From an uncultured bacterium (lineage in GTDB: Bacteria > Bacillota > Clostridia > Lachnospirales > Lachnospiraceae), in the NCBI GenBank assembly GCA_947063875.1, contig CAMSTY010000005.1:1-64000 (forward strand): a DNA stretch of 64,000 nucleotides, in the 5' to 3' direction. The translations under genes were made by a program, and so were the position numbers. The first letter of the stretch is position 1. Every line of letters begins with the position of its first letter. The notes under the pieces are model-generated. The model searched no databases, was not told the origin of the DNA, and saw only the letters and a list, made by a program, of their open reading frames with translations. This document shows positions 1 to 7,835 of this stretch, piece by piece.

Positions 1-99
1 AGGTCTTGCCATAGTCGCCACCGCCGTTTCTTTTTAGTATAGCACGGAATGGCATTATATGGAATAATTATTTAGCTAAATATATATAAGCCACTACAC
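1..99 (-). mobile_element. Left-hand IS630-family element, 5' end only
   Basis: Bases 1-12 read on the minus strand encode Met-Ala-Arg-Pro, the same N-terminus as the transposase starting at 188. The reverse complement of 1-46 matches about 155-199 almost base for base, and weaker similarity runs to the centre at 100. The outer end, read inward from 99, begins GTGTAGTGG, close to the terminal repeat of the neighbouring element. The arms differ at many positions, so this is a related but not identical copy. The rest of the gene lies outside the window. Confidence 0.7.
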
Positions 100-187
100 T
101 AGTGTAATGTATTATTGACAAATAGTTAAATATTGCTGGTTTGCCAAGTCATTTCGTGATATACTAAAAGAAACGGCGGTGATCCCT

Positions 188-1338
188 ATGGCAAGACCTA
201 AAAAATACAACATCTCATTAACGGACGATGAACTTAAAATGCTGAAATCCGTTATGCATAAAAAGAAAACATCAAAAACAGTCCGGAACAGATGCCAGAT
301 TATCATTGATTTAGATGAGGCACATGGCAAAGTCCTTACCCATGAACAGTCTGCTAAGACAAACTGTGTCTGTATGGCTACGGTTACCAATACAGTGAAG
401 CTTTATTCTGAAAAAGGGATTGAAGGCATTACTTCACTCAACCGCAATGTTAATTCTGATCAGGCACGTCGGAAATTTGATGGGCGCGCAGAAGCACGTA
501 TCATCGAAATCGCATGCAGCCCGGCACCGGAAGGCCATTCCCGCTGGACGCTCCGGCTGTTGGAAGAACAGGCAAAAATAGCGCTTGATGTCCCAGTCAG
601 TAAAGATACCATCGGCAGGGCTTTAAAAAAAATAAACTTCGGCCTCACATGAATGATTGCTGGTGCATCCCCTCAAAAGAAGATGCTGATTTTGTAGCCT
701 GTATGGAAGATGTCCTTGATGTTTATGAACTTCCATATAATCCGGCACGCCCTGTTGTCTGTATGGATGAAAAGCCATACCAGCTGTTAGGAGATGTGAG
801 GGAGCCGTTACCCATGCGTCCCGGCGATGGCCAGAAAACCGGTTCAGAATATAAGCGGAACGGCACCTGCAGTATATTCGCTTTCGTGGAACCGCTTGGC
901 GGAAAGCATCATGCAAGCGTCCATGAGCACCGCACTGCCATTGACTGGGCGCAGGAAATCCAATATTTATCAGATGTGATGTTCCCGGATGCCGAAAAGA
1001 TTATTCTGGTCATGGATAACCTAAATACCCATAAGGCTGCATCCCTTTACAAAGCGTTTGCACCAGCTGAAGCGAGAAGGATTATAAAGCGTCTGGAAAT
1101 CCATTATACGCCCAGGCATGGGAGTTGGCTTAACATGGCTGAAATTGAGCTTAATGTAATGACACGCCAATGTCTGTCACGTCGTATAGATACGATCACC
1201 AGACTAAAAAACGAACTATCTGCATGGGAAACAGAGCGCAATCGTGATGAAGCTAAAATACGGTGGCATTTTCAAACAGGTGATGCCAGAGAAAAGCTGA
1301 TATCACTTTATCCAATAATTTCATCTGTCACCTCATAA
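188..1338 (+). CDS. IS630 family transposase in two frames (probable -1 frameshift)
   Basis: This is a cut-and-paste DDE transposase acting on the ends of its own element. The first frame (188-652) carries an N-terminal helix-turn-helix region. The second frame (to 1338) carries the catalytic core: Asp in CMDEKP, Asp in VMDNLNTH and Glu in NMAEIELNVM. The frames join at a run of eight A (625-632); slipping back one base on A-AAA-AAA converts ALKKINFG into ALKKNKLRPH and fuses both halves, as in many IS630 elements. I prefer ATG 188 (MARPKKYN) to GTG 179 because GGCGGTGAT precedes it and the left-hand copy starts identically. The stop codon lies in the loop of a hairpin. Confidence 0.85.
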
Positions 1339-1353
1339 CAGAGGTGGCAGATG
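1322..1353 (+). terminator. Hairpin around the transposase stop codon
   Basis: CATCTGTCACCTC (1322-1334) pairs with GAGGTGGCAGATG (1341-1353), with one mismatch and a 6-nt loop holding the TAA stop. No T-run follows, so it may limit transcript read-through or exonuclease decay, or be a subterminal transposase site, rather than act as a classical intrinsic terminator. Confidence 0.45.
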
Positions 1354-1380
1354 CGCTAAATATCAATGATACATTACACC

Positions 1381-1682
1381 AGACGATCCCGTCATTCAAA
1401 CAACACGAATGATCGGATTTGTAAAAGTAGAACGCTCTTTCGTTGTAATTACCAACTGGATATTTGAAACCCGGCTGTATAATATGTTTCTTACATTGTC
1501 TGAAATGCAAAACAGTGATATTGTCGCAGAAGGTTCCATGCAGAGAGATCAGTTCATTAAAAACAGGTGCCTGGACATGACATTACTTCTGAGAAAAATT
1601 TGTAGAATGTTCCAATGAAATTTATAGCGGCCAGAACTCACGGTTTCTGGAAGAAGATGGTTCTTTCATATCAGGTATATAA
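1381..1682 (+). pseudogene. Fragment of an AAA-ATPase-like / PD-(D/E)XK nuclease superfamily gene
   Basis: Immediately after the IS the open frame reads DDPVIQTTRMIGFVKVERSF, then ...ITNWIFETRLYNMF, up to a stop near 1616. A one-base shift restores FNEIYSGQNSRFLEEDGSF before a stop at 1680-1682. These motifs come from the middle of the large family of predicted AAA-ATPases with a C-terminal PD-(D/E)XK domain, common in gut Clostridia and Bacteroidetes and usually over 500 residues. The N-terminal ATPase and the nuclease C-terminus are both missing. The IS abuts the fragment, so insertion followed by deletion is likely. Family call from memory of motifs only. Confidence 0.6.
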
Positions 1683-1942
1683 CTCGTACTTGGGTAAATA
1701 CCTTTCGGTTGAGATAATGAGAAAAAGTGAAAAAATTTGCAACTTTTTGTAGTTTTCATTAATTTGTGTACCGAATATATCAATCTTCAAAATGGTATAG
1801 ATAAACCTAAATAGAACTTTCAGACTGGAACCAACAAGGAAAGCAGCATCGGTCTCTTCTGAGAGCAAAAGACAGACCGCATAAAACTCTTCGGTTTGAA
1901 AGGAACGGCTGACTCTTATATTGCAATTTGACGCAAAATCCA
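1683..1942. other. Intergenic region with no recognised gene
   Basis: This AT-rich stretch lies between the decayed ATPase fragment and the end of the EPS operon. No open frame with a ribosome-binding site or family motif is visible on either strand. Confidence 0.5.
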
Positions 1943-1961
1943 GATGCCCTATACGGGCATC
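1943..1961 (-). terminator. Hairpin at the end of the EPS operon
   Basis: GATGCCC (1943-1949) and GGGCATC (1955-1961) form a perfect 7-bp stem with a 5-nt loop straddling the wecB stop codon. On the minus strand it is followed by the weak T-tract TGGATTTTG. It is placed to end the long minus-strand transcript, but the tail is poor for an intrinsic terminator. Confidence 0.4.
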
Positions 1962-3067
1962 CAAGGATCGTAAGCTTTGCCTTCAAGAATATCAGCAATT
2001 CGTTCGCAGGCATGACCATCTCCATACGGATTACATGCCTTGCTCATTTTTTCATATTCTGTTTTATCTTCTATAAGAAGCTTAAATGTCTTATATATCG
2101 TTTCCTCATCAGTCCCTACCAGCTTCAATGTTCCTGCATCTACACCCTCAGGACGTTCCGTAGTATCACGCATCACAAGAACCGGAACACCATATGACGG
2201 ACACTCTTCCTGGATTCCACCAGAATCCGTCAGGCACAGAAATGATCTTGCTTCAAAATTATGACAATCAAAAACTTCAATCGGCTCTATAATATGTATT
2301 CTATCACATCCACCAAGTTCCTGCTCTGCCGCCTCACGAACGATGGGGTTCATATGAATTGGATAAACTGCTTTACAATCTGGATACTCGTCAAGAACTC
2401 GGCGGATAGCTCTGAACATATGATGCATCGGCTCGCCTAAATTTTCTCGCCTATGAGCTGTGATAAAGATCAGCTTATCCTCTCCTACCCATTCAAGTTC
2501 AGGATGTGTATAATCGTCTCTCACTGTATGTTGCATAGCATCAATCACAGTATTTCCGGTAACATAGATATTTTCTGATTTTCGTCCTTCGTGGATCAAA
2601 TTATCACGCGATAACGGCGTCGGTGCAAAATTATATTGAGACACTATAGATACAGCTTCACGATTAAATTCCTCTGGATATGGTGAATAAATATTATATG
2701 TGCGCAATCCAGCCTCAACATGTCCTACCGGAATCCGAAGATAAAAGCATGCAAGAGCCGTTACAAAAGTAGTGGATGTATCCCCATGCACCAAAACTAC
2801 ATCTGGTCTTTCTTTCTCTAATATTGCTTTGATGCCATTCAGTATATTAGTGGTTATGTCAAATAATGTCTGACGATCTTTCATAATATTCAAATCGTAG
2901 TCAGGGGTAACATCAAAGGTTTTAAGCACTTGATCCAACATTTGACGGTGCTGGGCTGTCACACATACAACGACCTCTAACCCATCTCTCTTTTTCATCT
3001 CATTTATCAACGGGCAAATTTTAATCGCCTCCGGCCTCGTACCAAATACTGTCATCATCTTTTTCAT
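1949..3067 (-). CDS. wecB: UDP-N-acetylglucosamine 2-epimerase (non-hydrolysing)
   Basis: Converts UDP-GlcNAc to UDP-ManNAc in the cytoplasm for surface-polysaccharide synthesis. The 372-residue length is typical. Family signatures in order are GTRPEAIK at the N-terminus, VHGDTST, GHVEAGLRT, PEEFNRE, TAHRREN and the nucleotide-binding TDSGGIQEE. These supply the acidic and His residues used for the elimination/addition mechanism. The start at 3067 has AGGAG about 10 bases upstream. It is the last gene of the operon, separated by about 390 bp from the MBOAT gene, and it pairs functionally with the UDP-ManNAc dehydrogenase at 12970-14181. Confidence 0.93.
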   Translation of the reverse strand: MKKMMTVFGTRPEAIKICPLINEMKKRDGLEVVVCVTAQHRQMLDQVLKTFDVTPDYDLNIMKDRQTLFDITTNILNGIKAILEKERPDVVLVHGDTSTTFVTALACFYLRIPVGHVEAGLRTYNIYSPYPEEFNREAVSIVSQYNFAPTPLSRDNLIHEGRKSENIYVTGNTVIDAMQHTVRDDYTHPELEWVGEDKLIFITAHRRENLGEPMHHMFRAIRRVLDEYPDCKAVYPIHMNPIVREAAEQELGGCDRIHIIEPIEVFDCHNFEARSFLCLTDSGGIQEECPSYGVPVLVMRDTTERPEGVDAGTLKLVGTDEETIYKTFKLLIEDKTEYEKMSKACNPYGDGHACERIADILEGKAYDPWMPV

Positions 3068-3458
3068 CGCATCATCGCTCCTATCTCAGCCGTCTTTCAA
3101 CTTCTCATCCTTTTTTATTCTGGTTCCTGTAAACTCAAATATCTTGCCTTTATTCCATACTATTCTAACCCAATCAAAAAATTCAGTATATCAAGCACCT
3201 TGTCCCATTTAGCTGATTCTTTATTGAAATATTGTCATAAATCATTTTCTATCCGTTGAAACCTGCATTGAAAAGCCATGCGTTCAAATTCTAATAATCT
3301 GGCATTGCCTTTAGCCACGTAGACAAAAAAATGCTGGTTCTAATGGCCTATTGCGGGAGTGTAATTTTTTTGTTTACCGTCTTCATCACTAAAATTATAA
3401 TTGTCATCATTCTCCATAAATCATTGTTTCACCTCTACTGGTTGCCCTTTATTCTCAC
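3068..3458. other. Gap of about 390 bp inside the EPS operon, possible decayed remnant
   Basis: No intact gene is visible. On the minus strand a frame containing FVYVAKGNARLLEFERMAFQ runs for about 30 codons to a stop, then resumes for about 20 more, which might be the trace of a lost gene; I do not recognise it. A TATAAT on the minus strand (3394-3399) has no convincing -35 partner, so a separate wecB promoter cannot be claimed. Confidence 0.35.
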
Positions 3459-4883
3459 CTAAAACCTGTAATATATAAACGGATTGTACGATCCGCCAAC
3501 AATATAAACAATACAGAGAATCAGCAATCCCATCAATACCAGATCGTGTATTACTGCATAACCTTTGTTTTGAATTTTATCCAATTTCTGCCCTATTATA
3601 TCTATAATCATTCCTGTCGGGAATGAAATAAGAGATCCAAGCACTATATATGGCAAGTACCCATACAAATTCATAGAAGCTACTGTAACTCTGCTCTCAA
3701 TTTCTACACCAACAAACAATCTACTAAGAAAAGCAAATAGCTCTCTCATAGAGTATCCATCTGCCATGAATATCGCCCAACCAAAGGCCACAAGGAAAAT
3801 TGTAAGGAACCACTGAATCCACGATGGAATTATTACTCTTAGTCCTTCACACAGCTTATAGATTCCCTTTTCAAATGCTAATAGTACCGCGTAATACCCC
3901 CCCCAAATCGCAAAATTCCATGCTGCACCATGCCAAAGACCAGTTAAAAACCATACAATAAAAACATTGATAATCCAGCGACCTGAACTAACTCTATTAC
4001 CACCCAATGGGATATACACATAATCCCGGAAAAACGAACCCAAAGTAATATGCCATCGCCTCCAAAAATCAGTAACCGATGTGGACATATAAGGCTTCCT
4101 AAAATTCTCAGGGAAAGTAAATCCAAAAATGCCTCCTAAACCTATAGCCATATCTGAATAACCGGAAAAATCAAAATATATCTGTAACATAAACGATAGA
4201 ATAGCAAGCCACAAGAGACCTGTAGATACGGATTGTAACGGATGCGACATTATCTCCGTAGCAACATAACCTACTTGATTTGCAATCAACACCTTTTTTG
4301 ATAAACCGACTATAAATCTTCCTATTCCACTCTGTATTTTCTCCCATGTAACCCGGTTATTTTCAATCGCGTCATCTACTTCTTGATACCTCACAATAGG
4401 TCCGGCAATCAGCTGCGGAAAAAACATAATATATAATGTGAAATACGCTATGTTCTTTTGACGGACTAACTTCCCCTTATACAAATCAATCACATAAGCA
4501 ATTATCTGGAATGTGTAAAATGAAATACCAACGGGAAGTTCAATCTTCGGAATGTGCAATACTGTCATTCCGGTTAAAACTATTATGTTATCTATGATAA
4601 ATCCTGCATATTTAAAAAATATCAGCGGCAACAAGTTGATAATGATAGCAAAAATCAAGCACATCCTATCACTATCAGCTATTCTCTTTGAAAGCAGCCA
4701 TGTAAGCCATATACAGCAAAGAATTAAGAAAATATAAAACGGTTCACCAGCAGCGTAAAAGAAAATTGAAAAACAAAGCAGCACATACTTCCTCATCTTA
4801 TTGTATCTTGATGGTATGATAAAATAGATTAAAACCAGCAGTGGAAGAAACAATGATAAAAATGTAAGACTTGAAAAAATCAA
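3459..4883 (-). CDS. MBOAT family membrane O-acyltransferase (AlgI/DltB-like)
   Basis: A polytopic membrane enzyme predicted to move acyl groups from the cytoplasmic side to a polysaccharide outside. The 474 residues contain many hydrophobic segments and the family core: LPVGISFYTFQ, FFPQLIAGPIVR, YFDFSGYSDMAIGLG, FWRRWHITLGSFFRDYVYIP, and GLWHGAAWNFAIWGG with the catalytic His. The start overlaps the stop of the DHHW gene by 4 bp (ATGA), implying translational coupling. That pairing mirrors AlgI with AlgX/AlgJ, where an SGNH-type partner completes the transfer. The identity of the acyl group (acetyl most likely) is inference. Confidence 0.9.
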   Translation of the reverse strand: MIFSSLTFLSLFLPLLVLIYFIIPSRYNKMRKYVLLCFSIFFYAAGEPFYIFLILCCIWLTWLLSKRIADSDRMCLIFAIIINLLPLIFFKYAGFIIDNIIVLTGMTVLHIPKIELPVGISFYTFQIIAYVIDLYKGKLVRQKNIAYFTLYIMFFPQLIAGPIVRYQEVDDAIENNRVTWEKIQSGIGRFIVGLSKKVLIANQVGYVATEIMSHPLQSVSTGLLWLAILSFMLQIYFDFSGYSDMAIGLGGIFGFTFPENFRKPYMSTSVTDFWRRWHITLGSFFRDYVYIPLGGNRVSSGRWIINVFIVWFLTGLWHGAAWNFAIWGGYYAVLLAFEKGIYKLCEGLRVIIPSWIQWFLTIFLVAFGWAIFMADGYSMRELFAFLSRLFVGVEIESRVTVASMNLYGYLPYIVLGSLISFPTGMIIDIIGQKLDKIQNKGYAVIHDLVLMGLLILCIVYIVGGSYNPFIYYRF

Positions 4884-6193
4884 TTGTTATTGCCCTCCAT
4901 TTGCTTTATACTATCGTCTGCAAAAAAGTCAAAAACATAGCTGTCTGTCGTCCATATACTCTTGTTCCCACTATACAAGATAACATCGATATCATATTCC
5001 TCTATCAATTCATCAATAAACACATCTTCATAGTTTACAAGAATATCTCTCTGAAAATATAAGGTCGTATCAAAATGCGATGCAAGTACATCCCGAATCG
5101 CCCTATTATAGGAATCACCGTAAATCAGAAGATTATGACTTGTCTCAGGCTCCTCATTCTTGATCAGATAAATTGCATTATTATCTCCATATATTTCATT
5201 TCCTGATTCAGGTATACCTCTTCCATAATATGCTATGTAATGATCCAGTGATGTATCTACCTCTCCTGCAGCATATTCATTAAAAAGCCCCAGTTCTCTC
5301 AATTGGATTTCTTCAAATGTCTCTGGATTAATCGCAAAAATCTTTCTTTCACCCAAATTGTATTCATAGGCACTAAAATTATCCTCACCACTATACAATT
5401 CGCCTAACCGGCGCGCAAAACTGCCAACATATCGGTAATCATATAGTTCTGAAAAATGCCACTCCTTAACAGGCGTTTTTACATCTGATAAACCAAGATC
5501 CCTTTTCATAATCCCGTAGATATCCTCGTACCCTCTTCTTGCACCAATATGATTCCAATGATGATCCGATGCATAATGACAATGCTTATAATCTTCGAGA
5601 TCATCATACTGTAATCTGCCAGATCTTACATATTCTGGTAATATTGCCTCAACCTGATCATATAAGCTTGACACCTCAGTACCAAGATAATTATTAAACC
5701 ATCCCGTCTCGTCTACCTGTGTAACATAATAACTATAGAATCTGATTTTGGGGTATTTTTGATGTATATATTCAATCTGATTCATATGAATCTGTATTGT
5801 AGCATCCGTTACCACTTCCACCTCGGGTATTCTCATAAGATATTCCGTTCCATCAATTTCAGCATAATCACCTATGACTGTGTAGGAATACTGCCTTTGG
5901 AAATTATCTGAATTTGCAAATATGCTCTTGGAAACTACCGTACACAAATTATCTATACTCAAGTATGAAATGATGAAGTTGTCTCTAAAATAAAACTGAT
6001 CCTTCATTGCAACTTCGAATCTTTCGAGCATAGAATCCGAATACACAACACTTTCAATATCAGGTTTCAAAACCATATTAAAATTAGCCAGAGTCCGATT
6101 CTCCAAAGCCATTTTATTGTTTCCAATAAGACACGTGAGCGATATAAAAAATAGAATTGAAAAGGTTACTACAGATACCATTTTGGTTTTCAT
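4880..6193 (-). CDS. DHHW-family exported protein, partner of the MBOAT acyltransferase
   Basis: A signal-anchor helix near residues 5-25 is followed by a long extracytoplasmic region. The motif SDHHWNHIGA defines the DHHW family, which resembles the SGNH-hydrolase-like AlgX/AlgJ proteins, and LIYGDSYNRAI supplies a GDS-type serine. I chose ATG 6193 (MKTKMVS) over the upstream TTG at 6205 because TTGGAGCATAAC gives a good ribosome-binding site. It overlaps the MBOAT gene by 4 bp. Expected role: final step of O-acylation of the exported polymer at the outer face of the membrane. Confidence 0.8.
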   Translation of the reverse strand: MKTKMVSVVTFSILFFISLTCLIGNNKMALENRTLANFNMVLKPDIESVVYSDSMLERFEVAMKDQFYFRDNFIISYLSIDNLCTVVSKSIFANSDNFQRQYSYTVIGDYAEIDGTEYLMRIPEVEVVTDATIQIHMNQIEYIHQKYPKIRFYSYYVTQVDETGWFNNYLGTEVSSLYDQVEAILPEYVRSGRLQYDDLEDYKHCHYASDHHWNHIGARRGYEDIYGIMKRDLGLSDVKTPVKEWHFSELYDYRYVGSFARRLGELYSGEDNFSAYEYNLGERKIFAINPETFEEIQLRELGLFNEYAAGEVDTSLDHYIAYYGRGIPESGNEIYGDNNAIYLIKNEEPETSHNLLIYGDSYNRAIRDVLASHFDTTLYFQRDILVNYEDVFIDELIEEYDIDVILYSGNKSIWTTDSYVFDFFADDSIKQMEGNNN

Positions 6194-6209
6194 GTTATGC
6201 TCCAATACA

Positions 6210-6647
6210 TTAATTCTGCTTGTCTTCTCTTAATTTATGTAGAATTTCTGTAATCATCGTTGACGATGTCCCATCTGTATGAGGAAGAAAAACCATATCG
6301 CAGCCAACACTCTTTAGTTTCTTCTCAATTTCATTATACATATCAGAGCCTTTCCAGTCATCTCCATGAAAAATTGCATCAAACTTATACTTTTTCCATG
6401 CTTCAAATTTATCCATTGATGTTTGAGGAACAACCTCATCAACATATTTGATAGCTTCAATTATTGCAAACCTCTCTTCATATGGAATAATGGGAATTTT
6501 ATGCTTATATGTTTTCACAACCTCATCCATGCTAACCCCTACAATTAGATAATCACACATCTCCTTCGCATTTTTGATAATATTTAAATGACCAATATGA
6601 AATAAATCATATACCCCTGTTGTATAACCTATCTTGTACTTTTTCAT
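6210..6647 (-). CDS. Cytidylyltransferase-like protein (TagD-type)
   Basis: Predicted to join CTP to a phosphorylated alcohol, such as glycerol-phosphate or a related polyol-phosphate, giving a CDP-alcohol. The 145 residues fit TagD/GCT proteins. The start GVYDLFHIGHLNII holds the HxGH motif, FHGDDWKGS and TDGTSSTMI correspond to later conserved blocks. ATG 6647 has AAAGGAGAA upstream. The frame is open further upstream to 6800, and a one-base change in an A6 run (6782-6787) would extend it to the strong start at 6948. It follows an SDR, a MenD-like enzyme and LicD, so its CDP-product is probably the LicD donor. The true substrate cannot be told from sequence. Confidence 0.8.
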   Translation of the reverse strand: MKKYKIGYTTGVYDLFHIGHLNIIKNAKEMCDYLIVGVSMDEVVKTYKHKIPIIPYEERFAIIEAIKYVDEVVPQTSMDKFEAWKKYKFDAIFHGDDWKGSDMYNEIEKKLKSVGCDMVFLPHTDGTSSTMITEILHKLREDKQN

Positions 6648-6948
6648 TAAAATATATTCTCCTTTTATGTACAATACATTATGATATTGCATTGCCTTCT
6701 CTCGAGATATCTTATCAATTTCTTCCTCTATTCTCCAATCAATCCTTTTAAAATCAGGATTCTTCAGAAATTTTTCTGCGCAAAAAATAGTCCACCGCAA
6801 TAGTCTGTAAATCTAAAACTTCCAACAAAAGAAATAAATTTTCTGTTATCAAATTCCCTATTATAAGACCTATAATACTTGTGTTTCTAAAAGGAATTGG
6901 TGATTCTTGACCAATTACCCCAATTCCACCAAGTATCCAAATGCGCAT
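6648..6948 (-). pseudogene. Frameshifted ORF upstream of, and in register with, the cytidylyltransferase
   Basis: ATG 6948 has an excellent ribosome-binding site (AGAGGAGAATTAA) and encodes MRIWILGGIGVIGQ and onward, stopping after 64 codons at 6754. Dropping one base from the T6 run (plus-strand A6, 6782-6787) turns VDYFLRRK into VDYFCAEKFLKNPDF. That frame continues without a stop into the cytidylyltransferase, giving a single protein of about 245 residues. I do not recognise the N-terminal part; GGIGVIG is only loosely Rossmann-like. It could be a frameshifted fusion gene, a phase-variable gene, or a separate decayed gene. Confidence 0.5.
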
Positions 6949-7010
6949 TTAATTCTCCTCTTCCATTGTTGGTACATATTTTTCGAAGAAGTTAAAACAT
7001 ATACATTCTC

Positions 7011-7832
7011 TTATAGATGCGAGTTCACGATTCCGCTTCCACCTGATGCATATATTGTATCTCCAACTATCACTCGACCAAAATCACTGACTAGGAATAC
7101 TGCAATATTTGCAATCTCTGATGGCACAATAAATCTTCCCAACATTGCAGATTCATTATCAATATTATTCAAATCTGTATTCAACATAGGCGTGGCAGTT
7201 TGCCCCGGAGCCACAGCATTTACCACTATCCCGTATTTCAGTAACCTATCAGCAAACCCTTTGGTCATGCCATTAATAGCCCACTTTGATAACTGATAAG
7301 GTCCCCATGCAGGTCTAACTCCAGATGATGAAGATACATTTAATATATTTCCATGAATGCCTCGAGTTATCATCTGATTACTTACAACCTGAGTCAGAAA
7401 ATATGTTCCTTTTACATTGATATCCATTATAGAAGTATACTCTAACTCAGAAATTTTGCCAAACGACTCCGTATGATGAATTCCAGCTGAATTAACCAAG
7501 ATATCAATAGCAAAGCCTTCCCTGCATAATTTCGTAAACTTATCTTCTATATCTGGTACACTACTAACATCCATACAAATATACGTGATAGATGATGAAA
7601 TTAATTTTAGTTTTTCACAAGCCTCTTTTAGTTTTTTCTCACTTCGTCCTGCAATAATTACTCTTGCACCATGTTGTAGAAACAACTCAGCTATAGAATA
7701 ACCGATCCCACTACCTCCCCCAGTTATTAGTGCGACGCGTCCTTCAAGAAGTTTTTCCTGATTAACTGAGTAAGGGATAGGCACCTTCACTTTTTTAGCT
7801 ATTAACCTTTTGAAATAACTAAAAACACTCAT
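7011..7832 (-). CDS. Short-chain dehydrogenase/reductase (SDR, classical)
   Basis: NAD(P)-dependent oxidoreductase of 273 residues. It has the cofactor motif TGGGSGIG, LVNSAGI (NAG-like), catalytic Ser in NVSSSSG and the YQLSK (YxxxK) motif. The C-terminus VGDTIYASGGSG is FabG-like. About 25 residues precede the Rossmann fold, slightly long for the class. The start at 7832 has GGGAGATAGTCT and lies 3 bp after the MenD-like gene, so the two are co-translated. In this context it likely reduces the carbonyl product of the TPP enzyme to an alcohol, or oxidises a polyol; that is inference from neighbours. Confidence 0.85.
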   Translation of the reverse strand: MSVFSYFKRLIAKKVKVPIPYSVNQEKLLEGRVALITGGGSGIGYSIAELFLQHGARVIIAGRSEKKLKEACEKLKLISSSITYICMDVSSVPDIEDKFTKLCREGFAIDILVNSAGIHHTESFGKISELEYTSIMDINVKGTYFLTQVVSNQMITRGIHGNILNVSSSSGVRPAWGPYQLSKWAINGMTKGFADRLLKYGIVVNAVAPGQTATPMLNTDLNNIDNESAMLGRFIVPSEIANIAVFLVSDFGRVIVGDTIYASGGSGIVNSHL

Positions 7833-7835
7833 AGA

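Larger units (their letters stand above)
102..1379 (+). mobile_element. Complete IS630-family insertion sequence
   Basis: The left terminal repeat at 102 (GTGTAATGTATTATTGA) and the right one at 1363-1379 (reverse complement GTGTAATGTATCATTGA) match at 16 of 17 positions and bracket one transposase gene. The left end is flanked by TA (100-101), the dinucleotide that IS630/Tc1 elements target. The right flank is CA, so a clean TA duplication is not seen; a point mutation or a later rearrangement at the head-to-head junction would explain that. The length of about 1.28 kb is normal for the family. Confidence 0.8.
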
